The position numbers and the translations under genes are program-made. Shown here piece by piece: positions 17,974 to 26,565 of a stretch of 43,097 nt of DNA. Location of the stretch: NCBI GenBank assembly GCA_964404215.1, contig CAYOJF010000042.1, forward strand, positions 1-43,097, written 5' to 3'. Position 1 is the first letter of the stretch; every line of letters begins with the position of its first letter. Under the pieces are notes generated by a model. It had not been told where the DNA came from. It ran no database searches and saw only the letters and a program-made list of their open reading frames with translations. The DNA comes from Aureispira sp964404215 (lineage in GTDB: Bacteria; Bacteroidota; Bacteroidia; Chitinophagales; Saprospiraceae).

Positions 17974-18681
17974 ATGTGTATGAAATGGACTTTTTTTCTG
18001 CTAATCACTCTGTTACTATCAGGGAATACTTTTGGTCAAAACCTTACGGGAGTTAGGACGGCTTCATTGATGGATGGGGATTATACACTAGCAGGAACAG
18101 TCTATCTAGAGTCGTTTGATGACGGTAGTCTTGATCTTAGGTTTGATAATAATTATTTGACCCAGACGAATGTCTATGATGTACATGTCTTTTTGACGAA
18201 TAATAACAACTATTATTCAGCACCCATTGACACGACAGGAATGCTACTAGTTGCTAATATTGGAACTATTAGAGGACTTAATTACTCTTCAGGAGCCAGG
18301 ACATTCAATTTGCCTTCGGGAGTCAGTATCAATGATTACCAATACATTGTTTTTATCTGTGTTCAATATGGACGACTACACTGGGGCAATGGTACTTTTT
18401 CTACGACTGTTACCACTAATTTGCTTCAGCTAGAGGAGACTAATAAACTATCTGCTAAAATATATCCTAATCCTTCTGAATCAGGATTGGTGACTATTGA
18501 GCTTGAAAATGACGAGCAAGATATTCTACTGGAAGTACTTAATAGTAATGGACAAGTTATTAAAGAAGAAAAAATTTCTAGACAGAAACTATATTTTTTA
18601 GAACTCAATCATACTGGTATCTATTTCATACGGTTGACATCTGGGAATGCTTCTCAGATTAAGAGGGTTATTCGGCTTTAG
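17974..18681 (+). CDS. DM13-like domain protein with T9SS sorting domain
   Basis: A 235-residue secreted protein. The signal peptide ends in TFGQ (about residue 22). Residues about 25-145 match the general pattern of DM13 domains: GDYTLAGTVYLE, then YDVHVFLT, and a terminal YIVFICVQYGRLHWGNGTF containing the single Cys that in this family has been proposed to take part in electron transfer. A type A sorting domain (IYPNPSESG to the end) marks export by the type IX system. The reading frame starts MCMKW; the second Met at 17980 may be the true start. Co-transcription with the GHMP kinase is likely from the five-base gap, though a functional link is not obvious. Confidence 0.78.
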   Translation: MCMKWTFFLLITLLLSGNTFGQNLTGVRTASLMDGDYTLAGTVYLESFDDGSLDLRFDNNYLTQTNVYDVHVFLTNNNNYYSAPIDTTGMLLVANIGTIRGLNYSSGARTFNLPSGVSINDYQYIVFICVQYGRLHWGNGTFSTTVTTNLLQLEETNKLSAKIYPNPSESGLVTIELENDEQDILLEVLNSNGQVIKEEKISRQKLYFLELNHTGIYFIRLTSGNASQIKRVIRL

Positions 18682-18764
18682 AGCAGTATTTTATATCACA
18701 AGAACAATTATTATAGAAATTGTTTAGAGTTCTACAAAAAGACTAAACAACAGCAAAATATTAG

Positions 18765-18791
18765 AGCTACCTTAATTAGGTAGCTTTTTTT
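18765..18791 (+). terminator. Terminator of the GHMP kinase operon
   Basis: An 8-bp stem AGCTACCT/AGGTAGCT (18765-18772 with 18778-18785), a 5-nt loop and seven T residues. The 311-base gap 18682-18992 otherwise holds no gene; a 7-bp inverted repeat (CTAGGTT 18881-18887, AACCTAG 18925-18931) lies upstream of the hydroxylase gene and could be an operator, but this is weak. Confidence 0.85.
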
Positions 18792-18992
18792 ATTCCACTA
18801 AAACAACTTTTTTTATTGGAAAGTACCTACCCTGATGGACTCCTTGCTATTGGGACAATAAACAGAACCATTCGTACAATCTAGGTTGCCTCTCTTTATG
18901 ATTTTAATTAATATTATGAGACAAAACCTAGAGTTTGATATTATATAGACTGCGTCAATAGACTCTTTTCTATCTATTAAATACGAGTAGTA

Positions 18993-19718
18993 ATGTTAGC
19001 AACCCAAGTACAAGAATACAGTAAATATACCTCAGAAGACACGATGGTATGGAAACTATTATTTGAGCGACAGATGAAAATTTTGCCTTCTGTTGCTAGT
19101 AAGGAATATTTAGAGGGATTGAGGGTAATGAATTTTAAGAAACAAGAAGTACCTAATTTTAAGAAAATTAACCAACACTTATCCACTTTGACTGGATGGG
19201 CTGTTACTGGGGTAACGGGTATTATTGATCCAATAGATTTTTTTCCATTATTAGCTAACCGAAAATTTCCAGTGACGACTTGGTTGCGTCAGCCTAGTCA
19301 GTTAGATTTTATTGCTGAGCCTGATTTATTTCATGACATAATGGGGCATCTTCCTTTATTGTCCAATCAAGTGTTTTGTGATTTCTGTCAACAAATAGGG
19401 GCATTGGGGGGTGAATACCTTGATAGACCTAAAGCGGTTCAAATGCTTGGTTGCTTGTACTGGTATACCGTCGAATTTGGACTGATTAAATCAGAAGGAA
19501 AAGAAAAAATTTATGGAGCAGGTATACTTTCTTCTTATGGGGAAATACAGTCAGCACTAAGTGAGACATCTGAGTATATTCCATTTGATGTAGAAAAAAT
19601 ATTGAATGCAGAATACAATGACAGTCATATCCAACATAAATACTTTGTTATAGAGTCTTTTGAACAGTTATATCATGCTATGGATGAGATTAAAATCGTA
19701 TTAGATAGAGTAGCTTAA
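18993..19718 (+). CDS. phhA: Phenylalanine 4-monooxygenase (aromatic amino acid hydroxylase)
   Basis: A 241-residue non-haem iron enzyme that hydroxylates Phe to Tyr with O2 and a reduced pterin. The iron ligands are visible: His114 and His119 in DLFHDIMGHLPL and Glu161 in YWYTVEFGL. WLRQPSQLDFIAEPD and GAGILSSYGEIQSAL are further family signatures. The length is that of a bare catalytic domain, as in bacterial enzymes, without the N-terminal ACT domain of animal PAH. No pterin-4a-carbinolamine dehydratase gene lies nearby, so cofactor recycling must be encoded elsewhere. Tyr or Trp hydroxylase activity cannot be excluded from sequence. An acetyltransferase follows 41 bases after the stop and shares its terminator. 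Confidence 0.93.
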   Translation: MLATQVQEYSKYTSEDTMVWKLLFERQMKILPSVASKEYLEGLRVMNFKKQEVPNFKKINQHLSTLTGWAVTGVTGIIDPIDFFPLLANRKFPVTTWLRQPSQLDFIAEPDLFHDIMGHLPLLSNQVFCDFCQQIGALGGEYLDRPKAVQMLGCLYWYTVEFGLIKSEGKEKIYGAGILSSYGEIQSALSETSEYIPFDVEKILNAEYNDSHIQHKYFVIESFEQLYHAMDEIKIVLDRVA

Positions 19719-19759
19719 GCAGCAGTATTTTATTGTTTAAAACAAACCAAGTAATCATT

Positions 19760-20410
19760 ATGTCTAAAGAACTTGAAATTATAAAGCTTAGTGAAAAATA
19801 TGCAAAGCAAGCTGCCCTGATCTTAGCAGAATCATTTATGGATGAACCCATGCAACAAGTGTTGGATACAACACTAGAAGATGTATTAGAATTTATGGAA
19901 CATGTAGTGCGTTATGCCATTCCTGAAAAACTGTCAGCAGTAGCTATTGATAGTCAATCTGATAAAGTAGTAGCCGTGATTGTGAATAAAGATTTTGCAA
20001 AGGAGCCCATTGAAGATGATGATCCTTTTTCTGAGCGCTTACTCCCGATTTTTGAGCTACTAGATCAATTGGATCATAAGTATAGGGAAGACCATAATAT
20101 TCAGTCGAATGAGATCTTACATAATTTTATGATGGGAGTTGATCGGAATTATCGAAATCAAGATCTTTCTACTGCATTTTTTAATTTTTGTGTTACAGAA
20201 GGAAGAAAAAGAGGCTTTAAAATGATGTTAACCGAAGTAACAGGTCCTATTTCATTGCATGTAACGCTCAAGAGAGGTTTTAAAAAATATCATGCCATAA
20301 GGTATGCCGATTTTTGTTTTAATAACACTTATCCTTTCAAGGATATTGAGGGGGCTGAATATTGTCACTTAGTCTATCGACCATTACCTTCTTTATCTGA
20401 ACAAAACTAA
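19760..20410 (+). CDS. GNAT-family N-acetyltransferase
   Basis: A 216-residue protein of the GNAT type by overall pattern: an N-terminal IIKLSEKYAKQAALILAESFMDEPM, a central strand AVAIDSQSDKVVAVIV, the acetyl-CoA-like loop region MGVDRNYRNQDLSTAFFNFC, and a C-terminal GFKKYHAIRYADFCF. The pyrophosphate-binding RxxGxG/A motif is poorly preserved (RNYRNQDLS), so catalytic activity needs proof. I took the ATG at 19760; an in-frame TTG at 19733 would add nine residues. It lies behind the phenylalanine hydroxylase gene and probably shares its transcript; the acetylated substrate is unknown. Confidence 0.72.
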   Translation: MSKELEIIKLSEKYAKQAALILAESFMDEPMQQVLDTTLEDVLEFMEHVVRYAIPEKLSAVAIDSQSDKVVAVIVNKDFAKEPIEDDDPFSERLLPIFELLDQLDHKYREDHNIQSNEILHNFMMGVDRNYRNQDLSTAFFNFCVTEGRKRGFKMMLTEVTGPISLHVTLKRGFKKYHAIRYADFCFNNTYPFKDIEGAEYCHLVYRPLPSLSEQN

Positions 20411-20441
20411 TATGAATCAGAATGTGTCCGTAATACTAAAC

Positions 20442-20488
20442 CCATAAAAAAAGCAGTAACTCAATGATAGTTACTGCTTTTTTTATGG
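20442..20488. terminator. Bidirectional terminator between convergent genes
   Basis: A perfect 20-bp stem (20442-20461 with 20469-20488) with a 7-nt loop; each arm contains a run of seven A or T, so it can terminate both the acetyltransferase transcript (plus) and the O-methyltransferase transcript (minus). Confidence 0.95.
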
Positions 20489-20490
20489 AT

Positions 20491-21135
20491 TTAGTTAGCT
20501 ATTTTTTCAAGGAGCATCAGTCCATCACGAATGGGCAATAATAAATTTTTGACTCTTGGGTCATGATGAACTTTTTGATTGAAAGCATGCAGTGCTTTTG
20601 CATCTTCATCCTGATTTTCTGCCATTACCTCTCCACTCCACAGGACATTATCGGCTACAATATAGCTGCCAATAGGCATCTTTGGGATAACTAGGTCAAA
20701 GTAATTGGAGTAATTGGTCTTGTCTGCGTCAATGAATACAAGATCTAAAGATTGGTCAAGTGTAGGAATGATTTCTAAAGCATTGCCAACATGAAAATTA
20801 ACTTTATCTTTCAGGTTAGCTTTACCAATGAATTCTTCCGTCAGTTCTCTCAGGTCTTCATTGATATCTATGGTATGTAGTACACCATCTTCTGCTAAGC
20901 CTTCCGCTAGGCAGATGGCGGAATAGCCTGTGAATGTTCCGATTTCAAGTATACAACTTGGTTTTACCATTCGACTGAAAAAACTCAGGAATTGCCCCTG
21001 TAAAAAACCTGAGAGCATTTGAGGTAATTCCATTTTCTTGCGGGTCTGTTCTTCTAAATCTTCCAATAAAGTCGATTGAAATACATGGGTGTACTTTTCG
21101 GCATAAGCAGAGATTTCTTTGGGTAAAAAATCCAT
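20491..21135 (-). CDS. Class I SAM-dependent O-methyltransferase
   Basis: A 214-residue methyltransferase of the caffeoyl-CoA/catechol O-methyltransferase type. The SAM-binding motif is EIGTFTGYSA (Glu64 onward), the second acidic strand ends HTIDINED, and the metal-binding residues Asp136 (FIDADK), Asp162 and Asn163 (VADNVLW) are all in place, so a Mg-dependent activity is expected. The natural acceptor in Bacteroidota is not known. The gene is monocistronic: it ends in a bidirectional terminator and is divergent from the next operon across 271 AT-rich bases in which I see only short hairpins. Confidence 0.92.
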   Translation of the reverse strand: MDFLPKEISAYAEKYTHVFQSTLLEDLEEQTRKKMELPQMLSGFLQGQFLSFFSRMVKPSCILEIGTFTGYSAICLAEGLAEDGVLHTIDINEDLRELTEEFIGKANLKDKVNFHVGNALEIIPTLDQSLDLVFIDADKTNYSNYFDLVIPKMPIGSYIVADNVLWSGEVMAENQDEDAKALHAFNQKVHHDPRVKNLLLPIRDGLMLLEKIAN

Positions 21136-21406
21136 AATTAAGAATTATTTTTAATTGATTATAGTAAAAAAACACTACTGAGAGTAGGTCTAAGCTCCTT
21201 ATAGTAATTAGTATTAAATTTATTGATTTATTAGAAACAAACCAACTTTTTATTGAAGTATTTGAGCTCGTATTTCAATGATAATATTTATCAATGTGAT
21301 GTATTTTATTTTATATCAATTTAGGTTGGAACTTTACGCTGATAATTATTATTATCATACTCTTTAGTATGAATAAGGTATATTGTAAATAGTGAAAAAT
21401 TAACGG

Positions 21407-22168
21407 ATGAAAGTAACGTTTTTAGGAACAGGCACTTCACAGGGAATCCCTGTTATTGGATGTACCTGTGAGGTCTGTCAATCTGAAGACAAAAAAGATC
21501 AACGCTTGCGTTGTTCCATTCAGATAGAACATGAAGGAAGCACTTTAGTAATAGATGTTGGGCCTGATTTTAGGCAACAGATGCTACAGGCAGGAACTAC
21601 TTATATAGATGGGGTGCTGATTACGCATGGACACAATGACCATATTGCAGGATTGGATGACATCCGTCCCTTCAATTTTCTGCACGAGATGGATATGCCC
21701 GTATATGCTCAGTCTAATGTATTAGACAGTCTACAAGAGCGTTATCCTTATATTTTTGCAGCAACCTACCCAGGAGTACCTCGAGTATTACTACATTCTA
21801 TAGACCGAAACAGTATCATTCAAATCAAAAATACGACCGTTATTCCTATTGAAATTCAACATGGCAGTTTGCCCATATTGGGCTATAGAATAGCAGATTT
21901 TGCTTATTTGACGGATTTTAAGTCCATTACGTCGATAGAATTAGAAAAATTGAACGGAGTACAGACTTTAGTTGTTTCAGCATTACAAAAGGAAGAACAT
22001 CATTCTCATGCGACATTAGAAGAGTCTATAGCATTTGCGGAGCAGGTAGGAGCGGAGCAGACGTATTTGACTCACTTGAGTCATCGAATGGGAACACATG
22101 AAGCTACCACAGAGTTATTGCCTGACAATATTCAGATCGCTTATGACGGCTTAGTCCTTAATTTGTAA
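21407..22168 (+). CDS. PhnP-like MBL-fold metallo-hydrolase
   Basis: A 253-residue metallo-beta-lactamase-fold protein, probably a phosphodiesterase. It has FLGTGTSQGIPVIGC at the start, three cysteines (19, 21 and 24) spaced as the structural zinc site of PhnP, and the active-site THGHNDH at 73-79 followed by AGLDDIRPFN. Later His residues (IQHGSLPILGY, THLSHRMGTHE) complete a dinuclear metal centre. PhnP of Escherichia coli is a cyclic ribose phosphodiesterase; no phosphonate genes accompany it here, so a more general role, such as nucleotide or RNA-fragment turnover, is as likely. It opens a five-gene run with gaps of 10-29 bases. Confidence 0.9.
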   Translation: MKVTFLGTGTSQGIPVIGCTCEVCQSEDKKDQRLRCSIQIEHEGSTLVIDVGPDFRQQMLQAGTTYIDGVLITHGHNDHIAGLDDIRPFNFLHEMDMPVYAQSNVLDSLQERYPYIFAATYPGVPRVLLHSIDRNSIIQIKNTTVIPIEIQHGSLPILGYRIADFAYLTDFKSITSIELEKLNGVQTLVVSALQKEEHHSHATLEESIAFAEQVGAEQTYLTHLSHRMGTHEATTELLPDNIQIAYDGLVLNL

Positions 22169-22197
22169 TACCTTTGTAGTCCAAATGAGATAATATA

Positions 22198-22872
22198 ATG
22201 GAAAGAAAAGTTATTCCTCTGACAACAATAGAAAAGTCTTTATTGGAAATAGCAAAAAAGACGAAAGCAAAAATGATTGATGAGGGGATTAATCTAAGAG
22301 GACTATTTTTATGGTTGGTTATCATCCTAAATATAATAGGAGGGGGATATTTTTTCCCAAATATTATTGCTGAATGGTTTGTACTTTGGAGTATATTATT
22401 TATTAGTATTGGTCTTTTCTTGAGTATAACTAGTCAAATTTCTAATATTAAGGAGGCAAAAAGAGCAGTAGAGACAGTAGAAGGAATATTAGTAAAAGGA
22501 ACCTTAGAGAAGTTGGTCTGTCACTGTACAGGAGCGATACAGATGGGAGGTATATATGAAGAAGGAGGAGTTTATCTCTTGTTAGAAATAGAGCATAAAG
22601 AACTACTATGTTACACACAAGAAATAGGAATTGTAGTCAATTTGCCTAATACTAATTTTGAATTGTATAAGAACCTAGTAGTAGCATCATTTTTAGGAAC
22701 AGGATTGAAAGTAACAGGACAACATTTGACTCCAATTAAAATGATGGAATTGCCTATTCAACTATATGGTAATAAAAAATATACACCAGAACATTTAGAT
22801 GTATTGCCTTATTCGATAGAAGAGTATTTATTGAATATTCAAAATGAATTAGAAGACATAAAAAATAACTAA
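22198..22872 (+). CDS. Unknown membrane protein (224 residues)
   Basis: An unrecognised protein with two adjacent membrane helices (LFLWLVIILNIIGGGYFFP at about 36-54 and FVLWSILFISIGLFLSI at about 62-78) and a soluble C-terminal two thirds. The hydrophilic part contains a VKGTLEKLVCHCTGAIQMGG segment and a strand-rich region ending ELEDIKNN. No signal peptide and no known catalytic motif are seen. It lies 29 bases after the PhnP-like gene and 13 bases before the 562-residue membrane protein, so the two unknown proteins may form one complex. Confidence 0.75.
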   Translation: MERKVIPLTTIEKSLLEIAKKTKAKMIDEGINLRGLFLWLVIILNIIGGGYFFPNIIAEWFVLWSILFISIGLFLSITSQISNIKEAKRAVETVEGILVKGTLEKLVCHCTGAIQMGGIYEEGGVYLLLEIEHKELLCYTQEIGIVVNLPNTNFELYKNLVVASFLGTGLKVTGQHLTPIKMMELPIQLYGNKKYTPEHLDVLPYSIEEYLLNIQNELEDIKNN

Positions 22873-22885
22873 AAAATATAAAACA

Positions 22886-24574
22886 ATGGCTGAATCCAAG
22901 ATTTCCAGTATTCTTTCGACCCTAGCGAAATTTCTCTATGGAGTGTTTTTGTTGATTGTAGGACCGATTTATTTGTATATGAATCTACCTGTTATCAATA
23001 TGTGGTTTTTAGGAGTCCCCGTGGGACTATTTTTGATTTCATTGGCCATTGTGGTCATTGAATTGAGAGGATTGGCGACGAAAAAGACAGTGATGCTTAA
23101 GATTGCTTCTGTTGTTGCCGTCTTGATGATTGTGTACATCATGGTAATGAGTTTGGCGACATGGGAAGGGTTCCGTGCAGATGCTTACAAGGGATTGATA
23201 GGAGAAGTCATCGAAAAAGAAAAAACAGAATTTTCAGCAGATATTTCGCCTATTGCTACGGACAAAATTCGTATTGTCGATCAGGCAGTAGCACACCGTT
23301 TAGGAGATAAAGTATTGGGAGAACAGCCTGCCTTGGGTAGCCAAGTCAATGTAGGGGAATTTAGAATACAAAAAGTAAAAGATAAGTTGTATTGGGTGGC
23401 ACCATTATTACACTCTGGTTTTTTCAAGTGGCTCAATAAAACAGAAGGAACACCAGCTTATGTTATGGTTTCGGCGACCAATGAACGTGATGTCAAATTG
23501 GTTACACAAGTAGGAGGGAAGGATATTCGGATTCGTTATCAGCCAGAGGCTTATTTTGGGAGTTATTTGCCTCGTCATCTATATTTGAGTGGGTTCTTTT
23601 CTACAGGGTTGATGGATTATACTTTTGAGATTGATGATGAGGGCAATCCATATTGGGTAGTCACACTTTACACTCACCGAGTTGGTTTTAGCGGAGTAGA
23701 TGCTTATGGAATTGCTGTGGTAGATGCTCAGACAGGTGAAATCAACGAATATGGAATAGAGGATGCCCCAGCATGGGTAGACCGTATTCAGCCGAGAGAG
23801 GTGGTGCAGCAACAATTAGATTTTTGGGGAGAGTATGTCAATGGCTATTGGAATTTCGCTAATTTGGATAAGTTGACGACCACAGATGGGATGTCTTTGG
23901 TTTATGGTCAAGATAATCAATCGTATTGGTACACAGGATTAACTTCTGTAGGGCGTGACCAAGGAACTGTTGGATTTATTTTGATAGATACACGAACGAA
24001 AAAAGCAACTTGGTACAAGCAAGCAGGAGCAACTGAACAAGCAGGTATGAGCTCAGCAGAAGGTAAAGTGCAAGAAAAGGGCTATAGAAGTTCATTCCCT
24101 ATTATGTACAATATCAATGGTGTACCTACTTATGTCATGTCACTCAAAGATAGAGAGGGATTGATTAAGATGATTGCGATGGTATCGGTACAAGACTATT
24201 CTATAGTAGGGGTAGGAAATAACTTAAAAGAAGCATTACGTTCCTACAAAGATGGATACAATACTTCTGGCAGCAATAACGATACGAAATTTGATAATAA
24301 TGCCATGATAGGATTTGGGATAACAGGTCGAGTAACTCGTATTAACGAGGATGTAACAAGAGGGAATTCCTATTACTACTTTACTTTATCGAATGTGCCC
24401 AACAAAATTTTTGTTGGTTCTTCTTCTGTTTCCAATGAATTGCCATTGACACAAAAGATGGATTCTATTAAAATATGGTATGAGGATAGCCGAACACAAC
24501 TAATTGATATTTCTCAATTTGATAATTTGGAACTGAACACCAGAGTAACAGAACAACAAGAATTGGTACAATAA
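22886..24574 (+). CDS. Unknown membrane protein with large extracytoplasmic domain (562 residues)
   Basis: Three N-terminal membrane helices (about residues 15-36, 39-60 and 69-91) precede a soluble region of some 470 residues. This has repeated strand patterns such as PAYVMVSATNERDVKLV, YWVVTLYTHRVGF with AVVDAQTGEINEYGIEDAP, and GFILIDTRTKKATWYKQAGATEQ; the last two look like related PepSY-type units (value, then assigned to a residue-rich 'DAQTG' turn). The C-terminal part (GITGRVTRINEDVTRGNSYYYFTL) looks like an OB-type strand set. I cannot name the family with confidence. Being cotranscribed with rlmN is probably incidental. Confidence 0.72.
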   Translation: MAESKISSILSTLAKFLYGVFLLIVGPIYLYMNLPVINMWFLGVPVGLFLISLAIVVIELRGLATKKTVMLKIASVVAVLMIVYIMVMSLATWEGFRADAYKGLIGEVIEKEKTEFSADISPIATDKIRIVDQAVAHRLGDKVLGEQPALGSQVNVGEFRIQKVKDKLYWVAPLLHSGFFKWLNKTEGTPAYVMVSATNERDVKLVTQVGGKDIRIRYQPEAYFGSYLPRHLYLSGFFSTGLMDYTFEIDDEGNPYWVVTLYTHRVGFSGVDAYGIAVVDAQTGEINEYGIEDAPAWVDRIQPREVVQQQLDFWGEYVNGYWNFANLDKLTTTDGMSLVYGQDNQSYWYTGLTSVGRDQGTVGFILIDTRTKKATWYKQAGATEQAGMSSAEGKVQEKGYRSSFPIMYNINGVPTYVMSLKDREGLIKMIAMVSVQDYSIVGVGNNLKEALRSYKDGYNTSGSNNDTKFDNNAMIGFGITGRVTRINEDVTRGNSYYYFTLSNVPNKIFVGSSSVSNELPLTQKMDSIKIWYEDSRTQLIDISQFDNLELNTRVTEQQELVQ

Positions 24575-24602
24575 GTATAGGTACCAAAATTTAAAATAAA
24601 AA

Positions 24603-25652
24603 ATGCAAAAGAAGAAAGATATAAGAGTGCTTACAAAAGAAGAATTAACTTCTTTTTTTGAAGGAATTGGAGCACCTAAATTCAGAGCGAAACAGGTTTA
24701 TGAGTGGTTGTGGAAAAAATCAGCTCAGTCGTTTGGAGAAATGACGAACCTTTCGAAAGATTTACGAAAGCAGTTAGAAGATACGTTTGATTTGTTACCT
24801 ATCGTCAAGGATATGCAGCAGGTCAGCAATGATGGCACTATCAAAATGCGTTTCCAGTTGCATGATGGACACATGATTGAGTCGGTTTTGATTCCTGTTT
24901 CGAATCAAGATCGTTATACCGTTTGTATCTCTTCACAAGTAGGCTGTAGCTTGGCTTGCAAGTTTTGTGCAACAGGCAAAATGAAGCGTATCCGTAATCT
25001 GACTGCTGGAGAAATTTATGATCAAGTAGTGGCAGTCAACCGAACATGCGAAGAGATTTATAATAAACCACTTACGAATGTAGTTTATATGGGGATGGGA
25101 GAGCCTCTGTTAGCTTACAAACCTGTCATGCGTAGTGTAGAGTTATTGACTTCTGAAGATGGTCTAGGCATGGCCCCTCGTCGATTGACGGTTAGTACGG
25201 CAGGGATTGCGAAGATGATCAAAAAAATGGCAGATGATGGCACACGAGTTAATTTGGCTCTTTCGCTGCATGCTGCTGACGATGAGAAGCGAAATTCTAT
25301 CATGGAAATTAATGAAACGAATAATCTAGAGACGCTTACAGAGTCTTTACGCTACTTTTATAGTCAGACTAAGGATAGTAAAATTACGTTCGAATATATT
25401 GCTTTTGATGGATTCAATGATGGTATCGAAGATGCGAAAAACCTCCTGAAAATTTGCCGACAGGTACCTACTGCTAAAGTCAATGTGATTGAGTATAATC
25501 CAGTAGAAGGGGTAGAGTTTGAGAAAGCTGGAGTAGATAAAATTGATGCTTTTGCCCAATACTTGCGTAAGCACAATGTTGCGATTACGATTCGTCGTTC
25601 GAGGGGAAAAGATATAGATGCTGCCTGTGGGCAATTGGCAAACAAAAACTAA
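24603..25652 (+). CDS. rlmN: 23S rRNA (adenine2503-C2)-methyltransferase RlmN
   Basis: A 349-residue radical-SAM enzyme that methylates A2503 of 23S rRNA and, in the Escherichia coli enzyme, also A37 of some tRNAs. The 4Fe-4S cluster cysteines are Cys115, Cys119 and Cys122 (CSLACKFC). The two further catalytic cysteines are in the expected places: Cys108 (seven residues before the cluster motif, as in Escherichia coli) and Cys342 in AACGQL near the C-terminus. NVVYMGMGEPL, VSTAGI, LALSLHAAD and GVNDIEDA-like FNDGIEDAKNL are also family features. The N-terminal helical domain (LTKEELTSFFEGIGAPKFRAKQVYEWLW) is intact. Confidence 0.97.
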   Translation: MQKKKDIRVLTKEELTSFFEGIGAPKFRAKQVYEWLWKKSAQSFGEMTNLSKDLRKQLEDTFDLLPIVKDMQQVSNDGTIKMRFQLHDGHMIESVLIPVSNQDRYTVCISSQVGCSLACKFCATGKMKRIRNLTAGEIYDQVVAVNRTCEEIYNKPLTNVVYMGMGEPLLAYKPVMRSVELLTSEDGLGMAPRRLTVSTAGIAKMIKKMADDGTRVNLALSLHAADDEKRNSIMEINETNNLETLTESLRYFYSQTKDSKITFEYIAFDGFNDGIEDAKNLLKICRQVPTAKVNVIEYNPVEGVEFEKAGVDKIDAFAQYLRKHNVAITIRRSRGKDIDAACGQLANKN

Positions 25653-25662
25653 ATTCATTGTG

Positions 25663-26496
25663 ATGCATGCGTTCCTATTAGAGTGGAAAAAATTAGCTCC
25701 CAATCGTATTTTTAAGATAGCGGTGGCAATGTATATAGTATTACTTCCATTGATGTATATGGCTGTAAAGGCTGGTTTTGGAGATGTCGAAGATGCAAGT
25801 GAAGGAGGCAATCTATTGATGGGTAAATTAATGAGCCATTACGAATTTCCGCTTATTTGGGATACGGTGGCTTATTGGGCAAGTTGGCTGACTTATTTTT
25901 TGATGACCTATATGGCTGGCTGGATGGTTACTTCTGAATTTGAGTTCAAAACGGCTCGTCAGAATGTTATCACTGGAATGAAACGAAATACTTATTTGTC
26001 GGGTAAATTTTTGATGTTAGTGGTACTTATTTCCTTTGCTACGCTATATATGATTGGAGTAGTGGGAGTATTTGGAGCATTGGCAGGTGGCTATGGCGAC
26101 CCTTTTGGAAAAGAGATCTGGGCAATCCGAAACTTCTTTGTACAGACCTTATTTTACAGTAGTTTTGCGTTTATGCTCTCCGTGGTATTTCGCAAGAGTG
26201 GCTTGGCAATGATTGTATTTTTTGCATATACCCTTATCATAGAGCGAATCATCTACTATTTACTCTTTTTGCAAGTATTCGAGAGTTCTGTTATTGGCAA
26301 TTTTATGCCTGCTTCTATTGCTTGGTTTACCTTGCCGTTTTATTTATTTAAGATGACCTCAGAAGGGTTTATGGATATGGGGACGAATAATAATATTGTT
26401 TTTGTGACTGAGAACCAAGCTTTTGGTGTTAGTCTTTTTTATACATTCATCTGTTGGATGATTTCTATCTGGGTGTACAATCGTAGAGATCTGTAA
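25663..26496 (+). CDS. ABC-2-type membrane permease
   Basis: A 277-residue integral membrane protein with about six helices (for example IFKIAVAMYIVLLPLMYMAV, LTYFLMTYMAGWMV, FLMLVVLISFATLYMIGVVG, FYSSFAFMLSVVF, LAMIVFFAYTLIIERIIYYLLFL and a C-terminal SLFYTFICWMISIWVY). FEFKTARQNVITGMKRNTYLSGKF is the typical ABC-2 coupling-helix region after the second helix. No ATPase gene accompanies it, so the partner must be elsewhere; the substrate is unknown. I took the ATG at 25663, ten bases after rlmN; an upstream in-frame ATG at 25618 would overlap rlmN by 35 bases and add an N-terminus without hydrophobic character. A strong terminator follows. Confidence 0.82.
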   Translation: MHAFLLEWKKLAPNRIFKIAVAMYIVLLPLMYMAVKAGFGDVEDASEGGNLLMGKLMSHYEFPLIWDTVAYWASWLTYFLMTYMAGWMVTSEFEFKTARQNVITGMKRNTYLSGKFLMLVVLISFATLYMIGVVGVFGALAGGYGDPFGKEIWAIRNFFVQTLFYSSFAFMLSVVFRKSGLAMIVFFAYTLIIERIIYYLLFLQVFESSVIGNFMPASIAWFTLPFYLFKMTSEGFMDMGTNNNIVFVTENQAFGVSLFYTFICWMISIWVYNRRDL

Positions 26497-26515
26497 TCCA
26501 AAGTCGAAAATGAAG

Positions 26516-26550
26516 AAGCCGCAGAATATTAGATATTCTGCGGCTTTTTT
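26516..26550 (+). terminator. Terminator of the phnP-like/rlmN operon
   Basis: A 14-bp stem AAGCCGCAGAATAT/ATATTCTGCGGCTT (26516-26529 with 26533-26546) with a 3-nt loop, followed by six T residues. On the minus strand the stem is followed only by CTTCATTTT, so it is at best a weak terminator for the convergent gene. Confidence 0.9.
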
Positions 26551-26565
26551 ATTAGATAATACGAA

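Noticed and set aside
18881..18931. 7-bp inverted repeat CTAGGTT/AACCTAG upstream of the phenylalanine hydroxylase gene as an operator
   Set aside because: Short arms 37 bases apart are expected by chance in an AT-rich gap; mentioned only as a weak possibility.
25347..25811. 154-residue minus-strand frame across the end of rlmN
   Set aside because: Overlaps two well-supported plus-strand genes and has no family features.
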